The notes under the pieces are model-generated. The model was not told the origin of the DNA. It was given only the letters and a program-made list of their open reading frames with translations, and did not search any database. Shown in pieces: positions 1 to 6,530 of a stretch of DNA of 19,274 bases. The position numbers were made by a program, and so were the translations under genes. Each line of letters begins with the position of its first letter. Within the stretch, counting starts at the first letter, position 1. The stretch comes from UBA3871 sp002392265 (GTDB lineage: Bacteria > Bacillota > Clostridia > Peptostreptococcales > Anaerovoracaceae). The stretch is taken from positions 1 to 19,274 of the forward strand of contig CAMOGS010000001.1 of NCBI GenBank assembly GCA_946614255.1, in the 5' to 3' direction.

Positions 1-837
1 CGCCTCCTCCTCGCCGTTCATGTAGGCTGCTATTCCAAGGCATACCTTTGCAAACTCGTTTACCACGAAAGGATAACAGCCGTTATATCCCGGAAGGCAT
101 TTTTCGATTTGCACATCGATGCAGTCGCCGTAGCGCTCACCGAGACAGATTGCTATGAGGCGCCCGCCGAGCTCCACGCCAAAGGCGAGGTCACTGCAAT
201 ACTTCGAGAGCATATATTCCTTTGCGGTGGAAAGCTCTTCCTTTGCTTCGCCTGATGTTTTTGAAAATACATTTTCAAACTCCGCAAAGAAGGCTTCGAG
301 CATTTTATTATCGTCCGGTGTGAGGCGGCGGAAAACCGCTTCGGGGAAATCCTCCTTGAAATGCTTTATGTGGTTTCGCTGACCGCTGTAGTGCCTGCCG
401 CTAAATGCTGCGAGGTCCTTGGTACGATAAAGGTAGTCGGCTCTGAGCCTTTTGGAGTCAACCTTAAAGTTTGTGTACCTCGCGCAAAGCATCGCTGTAC
501 GGCTGCTATCAAGCGAGACGAAGCGCAGATAATCATCGGTGTTTTCCATATGCTCGTCGAGATGATCGAGCACCGCATCGACGGGCGGTATTTCGCCCGA
601 TACGTCGCTGCCGCCTGCTTTTACGGGATATGGGAACAGATAGCGGTATCCGTCCTCGTGCTTTACTCGGATTATCATATATCCGCAGTCGACTGCAAAC
701 TCCGAAGGGTGGCTTTCGCGCCACATGAAGCGGTGGCCCGGGCAAAAGGACGTGCTTTTACTCGGGCAGCTTTCAGAGAGTCTTCGCAGCTCTTCTATTG
801 TTTGTTCATTAATTTGTTTGAATGTTATTTCGTACAT
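1..837 (-). CDS. DUF2156 / LPG_synthase_C acyltransferase-fold protein (3' end outside window)
   Basis: Reading the minus strand from ATG at 837 gives an uninterrupted 279-codon frame that is still open at base 1, so the C-terminus (perhaps 20-30 residues) lies outside the window. Residues about 134-160 contain the family pattern 'DYLYRTKDLAAFSGRHYSGQ' followed by RNHI and a lysine-rich stretch; residues 241-262 contain DVQIEK and the YPFVVNEFAK block. Both are typical of the DUF2156 family, which has the GNAT-like fold of the C-terminal domain of aminoacyl-phosphatidylglycerol synthases. Those enzymes transfer an aminoacyl group from tRNA to a lipid; whether this soluble, membrane-domain-free member does so is unknown. 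AAAAGGA lies 5-6 bases before the ATG, and the gene starts only 13 bases after the stop of the M18 aminopeptidase, so the two are probably co-transcribed. Family is fairly sure, substrate is not. Confidence 0.8.
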   Translation of the reverse strand, partial: MYEITFKQINEQTIEELRRLSESCPSKSTSFCPGHRFMWRESHPSEFAVDCGYMIIRVKHEDGYRYLFPYPVKAGGSDVSGEIPPVDAVLDHLDEHMENTDDYLRFVSLDSSRTAMLCARYTNFKVDSKRLRADYLYRTKDLAAFSGRHYSGQRNHIKHFKEDFPEAVFRRLTPDDNKMLEAFFAEFENVFSKTSGEAKEELSTAKEYMLSKYCSDLAFGVELGGRLIAICLGERYGDCIDVQIEKCLPGYNGCYPFVVNEFAKVCLGIAAYMNGEEEA

Positions 838-850
838 ACAAATCCTTTTC

Positions 851-2281
851 TTACTTCAGGAAAGCTCTGTATGCGAGGTAGGAGTGATAGAGGTCGTACT
901 TTGAAATCTGTTCAAACGGTGCATGCATTGAGATTACAGGCACGCCGCAGTCGAGGACTTCCATACCCTTGTCAGCGAGGATGTAAGCGATTGTGCCGCC
1001 GCCACCTTCGTCAACCTTACCCATTTCACAGAACTGATAGCTTACATTGTTTGCTTCCATGATGCCGCGAACTTCGCCGATGAACTCAGCGTTGGCATCG
1101 GATGCGCCGCCCTTGCCGCGCGAGCCTGTGTACTTGCAGAAAGCAATGCCGCCTGCGAGGTATGCAGCGTTCTGCTTTTCCATTACATAAGCGTATGTCG
1201 GGTCGAATGCTGCGGTTACGTCTGCAGAGAGACACTTTGAGTTTGAAAGAAGCTTCTGCAGTGCGTATGGGCTGTTATAGTCGAGCTTTTCGAGCATCTG
1301 ATTCAGGAAGAGCTCGAAGTTCATTGATTTCATGCCGCTGTTTCCCTGGGAGCCGACCTCTTCCTTGTCGGAAAGGAGGCATACAGCTGTCTTCTTTGGC
1401 TTTTTGATGTCGATCAGTGCCATCAGCTCAGGGAATGCGCAAACTCTGTCGTCGTGTCCGTAAGCGCCGATCAGGCCACCGTCAAATCCGATGCTGCGAG
1501 CCTTGAATGCAGGCACGATTTCGAGCTCTGCGGAAACGAAATCTCTTTCAGTGATGCCGTACTTTTCGTTAAGTAAGGCGAGAATGTTCTTTTTAATAGG
1601 ATTCTTTGCTTCTTTTTCCTTGCCGTCCTCATCCTTTTCCTTTGCCGCAGGGATGCTGCCGACGATTACATTCAGGTCTTCGCCTGCGATTGCTTCGTTA
1701 AGCGGCTTCTTGCTCTGCTGTGCGGCGAGGTGAGGCAGGAGGTCGGAAATAACGAAAACCGGATCCTTGTCGTCTTCGCCGACGTGAATGTCGATGACCT
1801 TGCCGTTTGCAAGTGCTACAACGCCGTGAAGAGCGAGAGGAATTGCGGTCCACTGGTACTTGCGGATGCCGCCGTAGTAGTGGGTCTTGAAGAGTGCGAT
1901 TTCGCCGTCCTCGTAGAGTGGATTAGGCTTGAGGTCAAGTCTCGGGGAGTCGATGTGAGCTCCGCAGAGGTTTATGCCGTGCTCGAGTGTCTCTGTGCCG
2001 ATAACCGCTGCGTAGAGGCTCTTTGCCTTGTTCACATAGTAGATCTTGTCGCCTGCCGCGAGCTTTTTCTTTGTGTTTATATCTACAAAGCCCTCTTTTT
2101 CAAGCATTTTTACGGTAGTCTTTACTGCCTCGCGCTCTGTTTTTGCGTTATCGAGGAAGTTCATATATTTGTCGGCAAAGTCAAAAATTGCTTTTTTCTC
2201 TTTGTCGGTTGCCAGGGTCCAGCCGTTTTTCTGTTCGTATTCCAGCTTTACCTTTTCTTTAGTTTCTTTTTTAGTCGCCAT
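851..2281 (-). CDS. M18 family zinc aminopeptidase
   Basis: A 476-residue cytoplasmic metallo-aminopeptidase that releases N-terminal residues from peptides. Every M18 (aspartyl/yeast Ape1-type) landmark is visible: GAHIDSP with His109 and Asp111, HYYGGIRKYQW at 134-144, GHDDR with Asp277, SDKEEVGSQGNSG with Glu307 (expected general base) and Glu308, SADV with Asp354, and MHAPFEQ with His453. His109, Asp277, Glu308, Asp354 and His453 align with the two-zinc ligand set known for the family. A lysine/glutamate-rich insertion (about 213-231) sits in the region where the family has a variable loop. GAGGG lies 6 bases upstream of the ATG. No signal peptide is present. It is the first gene of a minus-strand unit driven by the promoter at 2345-2373 and is followed after 13 bases by the DUF2156 gene. 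The family call is very secure; the preferred residue is not readable. Confidence 0.95.
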   Translation of the reverse strand: MATKKETKEKVKLEYEQKNGWTLATDKEKKAIFDFADKYMNFLDNAKTEREAVKTTVKMLEKEGFVDINTKKKLAAGDKIYYVNKAKSLYAAVIGTETLEHGINLCGAHIDSPRLDLKPNPLYEDGEIALFKTHYYGGIRKYQWTAIPLALHGVVALANGKVIDIHVGEDDKDPVFVISDLLPHLAAQQSKKPLNEAIAGEDLNVIVGSIPAAKEKDEDGKEKEAKNPIKKNILALLNEKYGITERDFVSAELEIVPAFKARSIGFDGGLIGAYGHDDRVCAFPELMALIDIKKPKKTAVCLLSDKEEVGSQGNSGMKSMNFELFLNQMLEKLDYNSPYALQKLLSNSKCLSADVTAAFDPTYAYVMEKQNAAYLAGGIAFCKYTGSRGKGGASDANAEFIGEVRGIMEANNVSYQFCEMGKVDEGGGGTIAYILADKGMEVLDCGVPVISMHAPFEQISKYDLYHSYLAYRAFLK

Positions 2282-2344
2282 ATTATTCCCTCTTTTCTTT
2301 AATAGTAACTAATGTGGTTTTGCTCTTTTTTATGCCATATAGGT

Positions 2345-2373
2345 ATTATGCGCCTAAATTTGGAAAGTTGCAA
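2345..2373 (-). promoter_or_regulatory. Predicted sigma-A-type promoter for the M18 aminopeptidase operon
   Basis: On the minus strand a -35-like TTGCAA (2368-2373) is followed after exactly 17 bases by CATAAT (2345-2350). That matches the vegetative consensus at 4/6 and 5/6 positions. The predicted RNA start is near 2338, giving a leader of about 57 bases before the ATG at 2281. Prediction from sequence only. Confidence 0.55.
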
Positions 2374-2466
2374 GTGGGTAAGGAGAGCGATAATTGTAAA
2401 TTTAATCGCATATATTTAAACTTTTCTGTAAAGTTAATGAAAAACCTGCCGATATTTAAAGTGAGA

Positions 2467-2495
2467 TTGCTATAAACAGGCAACTCGGATATAAT
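2467..2495 (+). promoter_or_regulatory. Predicted sigma-A-type promoter for the EEP-fold gene
   Basis: TTGCTA (2467-2472), a 17-base spacer and a perfect TATAAT (2490-2495) lie in the divergent intergenic region. The RNA would start near 2502, about 60 bases before the ATG at 2563. The 281-base gap between the divergent genes holds this promoter and the opposing one at 2345-2373; I see no other gene or obvious riboswitch fold there. Confidence 0.6.
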
Positions 2496-2562
2496 GGTAT
2501 AGTAAATTGCAGGTAATGCAAAAACGTATTTTACGTATATTTTCAAGTGAAAGGGACTTCTA

Positions 2563-3816
2563 ATGAAAAAGATACTAAAAATATTATTAATAGTTCTCCT
2601 GGCGGTGATTGTGCTGGCGGGCGGCTTTACGGCCTTCCTGACGATTACGGAGTACAAGCCTGACGATTATGAGGAGCTTGAGCCGTACGGAGCGCCGGAA
2701 AAGGATGTGTTAAACGAAGGCGATTCAATATCCCTTCTGACATACAATATAGGCTACGGCGGTCAGTCTGCCGATATGGATTTACAGTCGCAGGGAGGAG
2801 AATGCGTAAAAGCTTCCTCCGAGAGCCTTGTAAACAAGAATCTCGACTGTATGAGGCAGATTATGAAAATTGAAAATGCAGACGTACTTTTGCTCCAGCA
2901 GGTTGATGTGAAATCTGCGCGCAGTCACAGTGTGGATGAAGTGGCTTATCTCGAGTCGCTCTTCCCGGGCATTGCAACCTATGCGACAAACTATGTCTGC
3001 AAATTCATACCGCTGCCGCTTAATAACCCTATGGGAAATGTAAAGAGTGGTCTCCTAACCATTAATAAATATCAGACATCTTCGGCTTCGCGTAATTCAC
3101 TCGTTGCCGGCTATTCGTGGCCGATGAAGCTGTTTGAACCAAAGAACTGCCTCAGCATTCAGAGAGTTGCGCTCGGAACGGCTGAAAAGCCTGCCGAGGG
3201 AGAGCTTGTTATCATCAACCTCACCTTTGATTCAAAGGATGACGGAGCTGTGAAAATCGAGCAGACAAAGGAACTCGCCACGTTCATGAAGGATGAATAC
3301 GCAAAGGGCAATTACGTTATCGCAGGCGGCACATTCAACCAAACCTTCCCGGGTGCCGACAACCTGAAATATCCTGTAAGGAACACAGGCTACTTCATGC
3401 CGGGCATCGTGGAAGAGACACTGTTTGGCGAGGGCTGGACATTCGCTTATGACGAGAGCGTGCCGACCGCAAGACTGATGAATCAGCCTTACAGCGAGTA
3501 CGATCCGTACATGCAGCTTTATGTAATTGACGGCTTCATCACTTCCCCGAACGTGACGGTGACCAAGTGCTACACGATTGACACCGAGTTCAAGTACTCC
3601 AGCCACCAGCCTGTCAGAGTAGATGTCTGCCTCGGAAAGCCTGCACCTGCTCCGGTGGTACCTGCAGAGCCGCAGTACGATGAAAACGGCAACGTTATTA
3701 CACCGGCTGCAGTTGAAGCTCCGGAGGCTAACGTTCCTAATACCTATGTATCAACGGTACAGATAGGCGAGGGCGTTCTCTCCACCACAGGTGAGGAAAT
3801 CTACGGAACCAACTGA
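2563..3816 (+). CDS. Membrane-anchored endonuclease/exonuclease/phosphatase (EEP)-fold protein, probably catalytically dead
   Basis: A 417-residue protein. Residues 4-27 are a hydrophobic signal anchor or signal peptide after MKK, so the rest is probably outside the membrane. The body follows the DNase I/EEP fold: TYNIGYG (60-66, Asn62), ADVLLLQQVD (106-115), an IINL strand (217-220), VIAGGTFNQ (252-260), VIDGFITSP (321-329) and YSSHQPV (345-351). In active members the equivalents are LQEVD, NxHL, GDFN or GDWN, and SDHNPV. Here Glu is Gln113, His is Thr221, Asp is Thr257 and Asp is Ser347, while Asn62, Asn259 and His348 remain. I infer loss of metal-dependent hydrolysis. A Pro/Ala-rich stretch (359-391) and a short tail follow the fold. 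AAAGGGA sits 8 bases before the ATG. It is monocistronic, with its own promoter and a terminator downstream. Fold assignment is firm, inactivity is inference, and the role is unknown. Confidence 0.85.
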   Translation: MKKILKILLIVLLAVIVLAGGFTAFLTITEYKPDDYEELEPYGAPEKDVLNEGDSISLLTYNIGYGGQSADMDLQSQGGECVKASSESLVNKNLDCMRQIMKIENADVLLLQQVDVKSARSHSVDEVAYLESLFPGIATYATNYVCKFIPLPLNNPMGNVKSGLLTINKYQTSSASRNSLVAGYSWPMKLFEPKNCLSIQRVALGTAEKPAEGELVIINLTFDSKDDGAVKIEQTKELATFMKDEYAKGNYVIAGGTFNQTFPGADNLKYPVRNTGYFMPGIVEETLFGEGWTFAYDESVPTARLMNQPYSEYDPYMQLYVIDGFITSPNVTVTKCYTIDTEFKYSSHQPVRVDVCLGKPAPAPVVPAEPQYDENGNVITPAAVEAPEANVPNTYVSTVQIGEGVLSTTGEEIYGTN

Positions 3817-3842
3817 CAGTATTAAAAGTAATAAAAGCAATA

Positions 3843-3874
3843 AAAAATCCACTTTGGCGACAAAGTGGATTTTT
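3843..3874. terminator. Bidirectional rho-independent terminator between convergent genes
   Basis: A perfect 14-bp inverted repeat, AAAAATCCACTTTG (3843-3856) and its complement (3861-3874), encloses a GCGA tetraloop (GNRA type on the plus strand). The arms end in A5 and T5, so either strand yields a hairpin with a U-tract. It lies 26 bases after the EEP-fold stop and 18 bases beyond the spoVG stop, serving both. Confidence 0.88.
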
Positions 3875-3892
3875 GAATTTCGATGTTTAAAA

Positions 3893-4177
3893 TTAGGCCT
3901 CATCACTGCCATCGGTGCCCTCGGCGAGAACCTTTTCGTACTCGGCGAAAACAGCCTGCTTAATTTTATTTCTCGTTTCGGATACGAGAGGGTGCGCGAT
4001 GTCTCTGAAGTCGCCCTCGCCCATCTTACGGGATGGCATGGCGACAAATAATCCATTTTGACCCTCGATGATTTTGATATCATGTACTACAAATTCGTCA
4101 TCAAAGGTAATGGAAACAACAGCTTTCATCTTGCCTTCGTCGTTTACCTTGCGAACTCTAACATCCGTGATATTCAT
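3893..4177 (-). CDS. spoVG: SpoVG family RNA/DNA-binding regulator
   Basis: A 94-residue protein that begins MNITDVRVRKV, the typical SpoVG N-terminus, followed by KAVVSITFDDEFVVHDIKI, GLFVAMPSRK and DIAHPLVSETR, all conserved in the family. SpoVG is a small cytoplasmic nucleic-acid-binding regulator; it affects septation and sporulation in Bacillus and is also common in non-sporulators, so its presence does not prove sporulation. An upstream in-frame ATG at 4207 would add 10 residues but has no ribosome-binding site. The start at 4177 is preceded by AAAGGTGGTG about 9-11 bases away and agrees with the family length. It follows purR on the same strand as in Bacillus, but the yabJ/ridA gene found between them in B. 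subtilis is absent. The acidic C-terminus (about 85-94) is variable in the family. Confidence 0.95.
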   Translation of the reverse strand: MNITDVRVRKVNDEGKMKAVVSITFDDEFVVHDIKIIEGQNGLFVAMPSRKMGEGDFRDIAHPLVSETRNKIKQAVFAEYEKVLAEGTDGSDEA

Positions 4178-4223
4178 TAAATGAGACACCACCTTTCCTA
4201 CTAGCATTAATTGATGTTAAGTA

Positions 4224-4252
4224 ATTATAACACATTAAGCCGGTACAGGCAA
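4224..4252 (-). promoter_or_regulatory. Predicted promoter for spoVG (extended -10)
   Basis: Minus strand: TTGCCT (4247-4252), a 17-base spacer ending in TGT, and a perfect TATAAT (4224-4229), so an extended TGnTATAAT element is present. The RNA would start near 4217, about 40 bases before the chosen spoVG start. This looks like a vegetative promoter; I see no match to the sigma-H pattern (AGGAWWT / GAAT) known for the B. subtilis gene. Confidence 0.65.
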
Positions 4253-4258
4253 GGAAAA

Positions 4259-5071
4259 TTATACAAAAATCAGACTATTCGGAAATACTTTTATCTGCTT
4301 TTCGTCCGGGTTCACCTCATCCATGTATACCAGCGGAACATATTCCGCGATTTTCTTCTTTTCGGGCTGAACGCTGGCGATGATAACGCCTACACCCGCA
4401 ACACTGACATCAAACTCGGAAAGAATTTCGGCAATTCCTTTTATTGAGCCGCCGCCGCGCATGAAGTCGTCTATTATGATGGCGCTTGAGCCCGGCTCTA
4501 CCGCACGCTTTGCAATTGACATCTTTTGCACTCTGTCATAAGACCCCGAAAAGTAGTTTATTGAAACTGTGGAGCCTTCGCTGATTTTGGTCTCTCTTCT
4601 GATAATGACCAGTGGGAGGTTCAGCATCTGAGCAAGCATGGTCGCAACAGGTATGCCTTTTGTCTCGATTGTCGCAACGTAGTCGGCGTTCTTGCTGTAG
4701 AACTTCCTTGCAAAGACTGTGGCTGCGCGTTTCATCAGGTTGCCGTTTCCCATGATGTCAGAGGTGTAGAGAAAGCCTCCGCCCAGTACGCGGCTTTTGT
4801 CCTGCAAATCTTCGCAGAGCTTTTTCTGGAGAATTTCAACTTCTCTGTCGGAGATGCTCGGTATGTATCTGACGCCGCCGCTTGCACCGGCAGTCGTGAC
4901 GATTTCGCCGGCCTGCATTTCCTTCATTATGTCTGCCGCCATGTGCAGGTCCTCACTGATGCTGCTCTTTGCCGCATCGAACATATCGCAGAAATAGCCG
5001 AGGCTGAAATCTGTGCAAGGGCTGTCGCTTAGTATCTTGATAAGTGCTGCTACTCTTTCTGTTCTTTTCAT
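4259..5071 (-). CDS. purR: Purine operon repressor PurR
   Basis: A 270-residue transcription repressor with an N-terminal winged helix (about 1-70; AAKSSISEDL and the GASGGVRYIP wing are diagnostic) and a C-terminal type I phosphoribosyltransferase fold (about 90-250) that binds PRPP as effector rather than catalysing. The PRPP loop IIIDDFMRGGGSIKG is at 198-212, and ATIETKGIP (133-141) and EGSTVSINYFSGS (165-177) match B. subtilis PurR closely. In that family high PRPP releases the repressor from PurBox sites in purine genes. GGAGG ends 6 bases before the ATG at 5071; the adjacent ATG at 5074 would be only 3 bases away, and a start at 5155 has no support. Its promoter overlaps two PurBox-like sites, so it is likely autoregulated. 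spoVG lies downstream. Confidence 0.96.
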   Translation of the reverse strand: MKRTERVAALIKILSDSPCTDFSLGYFCDMFDAAKSSISEDLHMAADIMKEMQAGEIVTTAGASGGVRYIPSISDREVEILQKKLCEDLQDKSRVLGGGFLYTSDIMGNGNLMKRAATVFARKFYSKNADYVATIETKGIPVATMLAQMLNLPLVIIRRETKISEGSTVSINYFSGSYDRVQKMSIAKRAVEPGSSAIIIDDFMRGGGSIKGIAEILSEFDVSVAGVGVIIASVQPEKKKIAEYVPLVYMDEVNPDEKQIKVFPNSLIFV

Positions 5072-5088
5072 CATTTCCCTCCAATAAT

Positions 5089-5101
5089 AAAAACGAACTA
5101 T
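5089..5101 (+). promoter_or_regulatory. PurBox-like operator 1 upstream of purR
   Basis: Compared with the published PurBox AWWWCCGAACWWT, this site reads AAAAACGAACTAT on the plus strand, 12 of 13 matching (the first C of the core is A). It lies just downstream of the predicted purR RNA start (about 5103 on the minus strand) and points toward the second box at 5120-5132. Confidence 0.6.
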
Positions 5102-5109
5102 TTTCAAAC

Positions 5110-5138
5110 ATTCTAACATAACGTTCGGGGTATAGCAA
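5110..5138 (-). promoter_or_regulatory. Predicted purR promoter with PurBox-like operator 2 inside it
   Basis: Minus strand: TTGCTA (5133-5138), a 17-base spacer ending in TGT, then TAGAAT (5110-5115), giving an extended -10. The spacer contains CCGAAC followed by GTT (5120-5128, box 5120-5132), an exact PurBox core with weaker flanks, in the opposite orientation to operator 1. The two 13-base boxes are separated by 18 bases; B. subtilis pairs are 16-17 apart. The arrangement is what a repressor that blocks its own promoter would use. Confidence 0.6.
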
Positions 5139-5145
5139 TAGCCGG

Positions 5146-5258
5146 CTGTCCCCAAATTAGAAAAAAAGCGAATTTGGGGACTGGCACCAAATTAGAAAAA
5201 ATTCCAATTTGGGGACTGGCACCAAATTAGAAAAAATTCCAATTTGGTGCCTGTCCCC
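5146..5258. repeat. Three tandem 35-bp palindromic units (REP/BIME-like)
   Basis: CCAAATT recurs at 5152, 5187 and 5222 (exact 35-bp period). Each copy is followed by a 12-base A-rich loop beginning AGAAAAAA and then the complementary AATTTGG, so each unit is a hairpin: stems 5150-5158/5171-5179 (9 bp), 5187-5193/5206-5212 (7 bp) and 5218-5228/5241-5251 (11 bp). The joints read GGGGACTGGCACC (5176-5188 and 5211-5223), and both outer ends read CTGTCCCC (5146-5153 and 5251-5258). Units 2 and 3 are identical over 33 bases. GGGGACWGGCACC palindromes of this type are familiar to me as dispersed repeats in Firmicutes, often near Y1-transposase (RAYT) genes; that link is recollection, not shown here. 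No transposase is in the window. The array sits between the divergent purR and coaBC promoters. Confidence 0.85.
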
Positions 5259-5262
5259 AGAG

Positions 5263-5291
5263 TTGACACAGAGTGCGATTAAGTACATAAT
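5263..5291 (+). promoter_or_regulatory. Predicted strong promoter of the coaBC-murC-glmU operon
   Basis: A perfect TTGACA (5263-5268), a 17-base spacer and CATAAT (5286-5291). The predicted RNA start near 5298 rules out the in-frame GTG at 5295 as initiator and supports the ATG at 5316. The -35 box begins only 5 bases after the palindromic repeat. Confidence 0.75.
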
Positions 5292-5315
5292 AAAGTGTTG
5301 GAGGATGTACAAAAT

Positions 5316-6530
5316 ATGGTTCAAAATATATTAAAGGAAAAGAATATTCTTCTTTGTATCAGCGGCGGAATCGCAGCGTACAAAATCGCATCACTGGCTT
5401 CGATGCTAAAGCAGAGCGGAGCGGTGGTAAATACAATCATGACCGAGCATGCGACAGAGTTTATAGCGCCGCTCACATTTGAAACCCTGACGGGGAACAG
5501 ATGTGTAGTGGGAATGTTTGACCGTGATTATAAATATGATGTAAAGCACATATCGCTTGCAAAGGCGGCGGATGTCATCGTCATAGCACCGGCTACAGCT
5601 AACATTATCGCAAAGCTGGCTCACGGCATTGCCGACGATATGCTGACTACGACGGTTCTTGCAAGCACCGCACCAAAGCTTGTCGTGCCCGCAATGAATA
5701 CAAATATGTATCACAACCCGGCGACGCAGGACAATATCGAGACGCTTCGCCGTTACGGCTTTAATGTGATAAGCCCGGCTGCAGGCCACCTCGCATGCGG
5801 AGACTCAGGCGACGGAAAGATGCCCGAGCCTGCAGAGATTTTTGAGCATATACTCCGCTACGTAGCGCTGCCTCGCGACATGGAAGGAAAAAAGGTCCTC
5901 GTTACGGCGGGCCCGACTCAGGAAGCAATCGATCCTGTGCGCTACATCACAAACCACTCGACCGGCAAGATGGGATACGCAATCGCAAAGGCCTGCATGC
6001 TGCGCGGCGCAGCAGTAACCCTCGTTACGGGCGAGACCTCTGTAGAGCCACCTCTTTATGTTGATGTAATTCGCATAAAATCGGCTGCCGACATGTATGA
6101 AGCGGTTATCGCAAACGCAGGAAAATGTGATTTCATTTTCAAGGCTGCGGCTGTTGCGGACTACACTCCGCTGACCACTGCGGACAACAAGATAAAGAAA
6201 AAGGATGAAGATATGTCCATACCGCTGAAGCGCACTCAGGACATATTAAAGGCCTTGGGTGAAAACAGGAAAGACGGACAGGTTATCTGCGGTTTTTCCA
6301 TGGAAACCGAAAATATGATTGAAAACTCCCGTGCAAAGCTCACAAAGAAAAATATTGACATGATAGTCGCAAACAACCTGAAGGTTAAGGGCGCCGGCTT
6401 TGGTACGGATACAAACGTCATCACAATCATTACAAAGGATTCCTGTGATGAGCTTGAAATCATGAGCAAATTCGATGCTGCAAATGCAATCATCGACAGA
6501 GCGATTAAAATGGGAGGAAAACAGAATTGA
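5316..6530 (+). CDS. coaBC: Bifunctional phosphopantothenoylcysteine decarboxylase / phosphopantothenate-cysteine ligase
   Basis: Two consecutive steps of coenzyme A synthesis: CoaB joins cysteine to 4'-phosphopantothenate using CTP, and CoaC (FMN) decarboxylates the product to phosphopantetheine. With the ATG at 5316 the protein has 404 residues. The CoaC half shows LLCISGGIAAYK near the N-terminus, KHISLAKAAD with the catalytic His78, APATANIIAKLAHGIADD, PAMN (125-128) and the substrate-lid ACGDSGDG with Cys161. The CoaB half starts near 190 with KKVLVTAGPTQEAIDP, then NHSTGKMGYAIA, FKAAAVADY, KIKK and LKRTQDIL. GGAGG is 11 bases before the ATG; the GTG at 5295 is in frame but lies at the predicted RNA start. 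The stop overlaps the TTG start of murC (TTGA), so translation is likely coupled. First gene of the operon. Confidence 0.96.
   Translation: MVQNILKEKNILLCISGGIAAYKIASLASMLKQSGAVVNTIMTEHATEFIAPLTFETLTGNRCVVGMFDRDYKYDVKHISLAKAADVIVIAPATANIIAKLAHGIADDMLTTTVLASTAPKLVVPAMNTNMYHNPATQDNIETLRRYGFNVISPAAGHLACGDSGDGKMPEPAEIFEHILRYVALPRDMEGKKVLVTAGPTQEAIDPVRYITNHSTGKMGYAIAKACMLRGAAVTLVTGETSVEPPLYVDVIRIKSAADMYEAVIANAGKCDFIFKAAAVADYTPLTTADNKIKKKDEDMSIPLKRTQDILKALGENRKDGQVICGFSMETENMIENSRAKLTKKNIDMIVANNLKVKGAGFGTDTNVITIITKDSCDELEIMSKFDAANAIIDRAIKMGGKQN

Noticed and set aside
361..1062. Plus-strand open frame across the start of the DUF2156 gene and the end of the peptidase gene
   Set aside because: It spans two real genes on the other strand and has no domain or ribosome-binding site of its own.
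4178..4207. Extended SpoVG start at 4207
   Set aside because: The extra 10 residues are outside the family consensus and there is no ribosome-binding site before that ATG.
5146..5258. CRISPR-like regular 35-bp period
   Set aside because: Units are directly abutting, with no unique spacers, and each unit is itself a palindrome; no cas gene is nearby.
5295..5315. GTG at 5295 as the coaBC start
   Set aside because: It lies 3 bases after the predicted -10 box, at the transcription start, with no ribosome-binding site upstream; the ATG at 5316 has GGAGG ahead of it.
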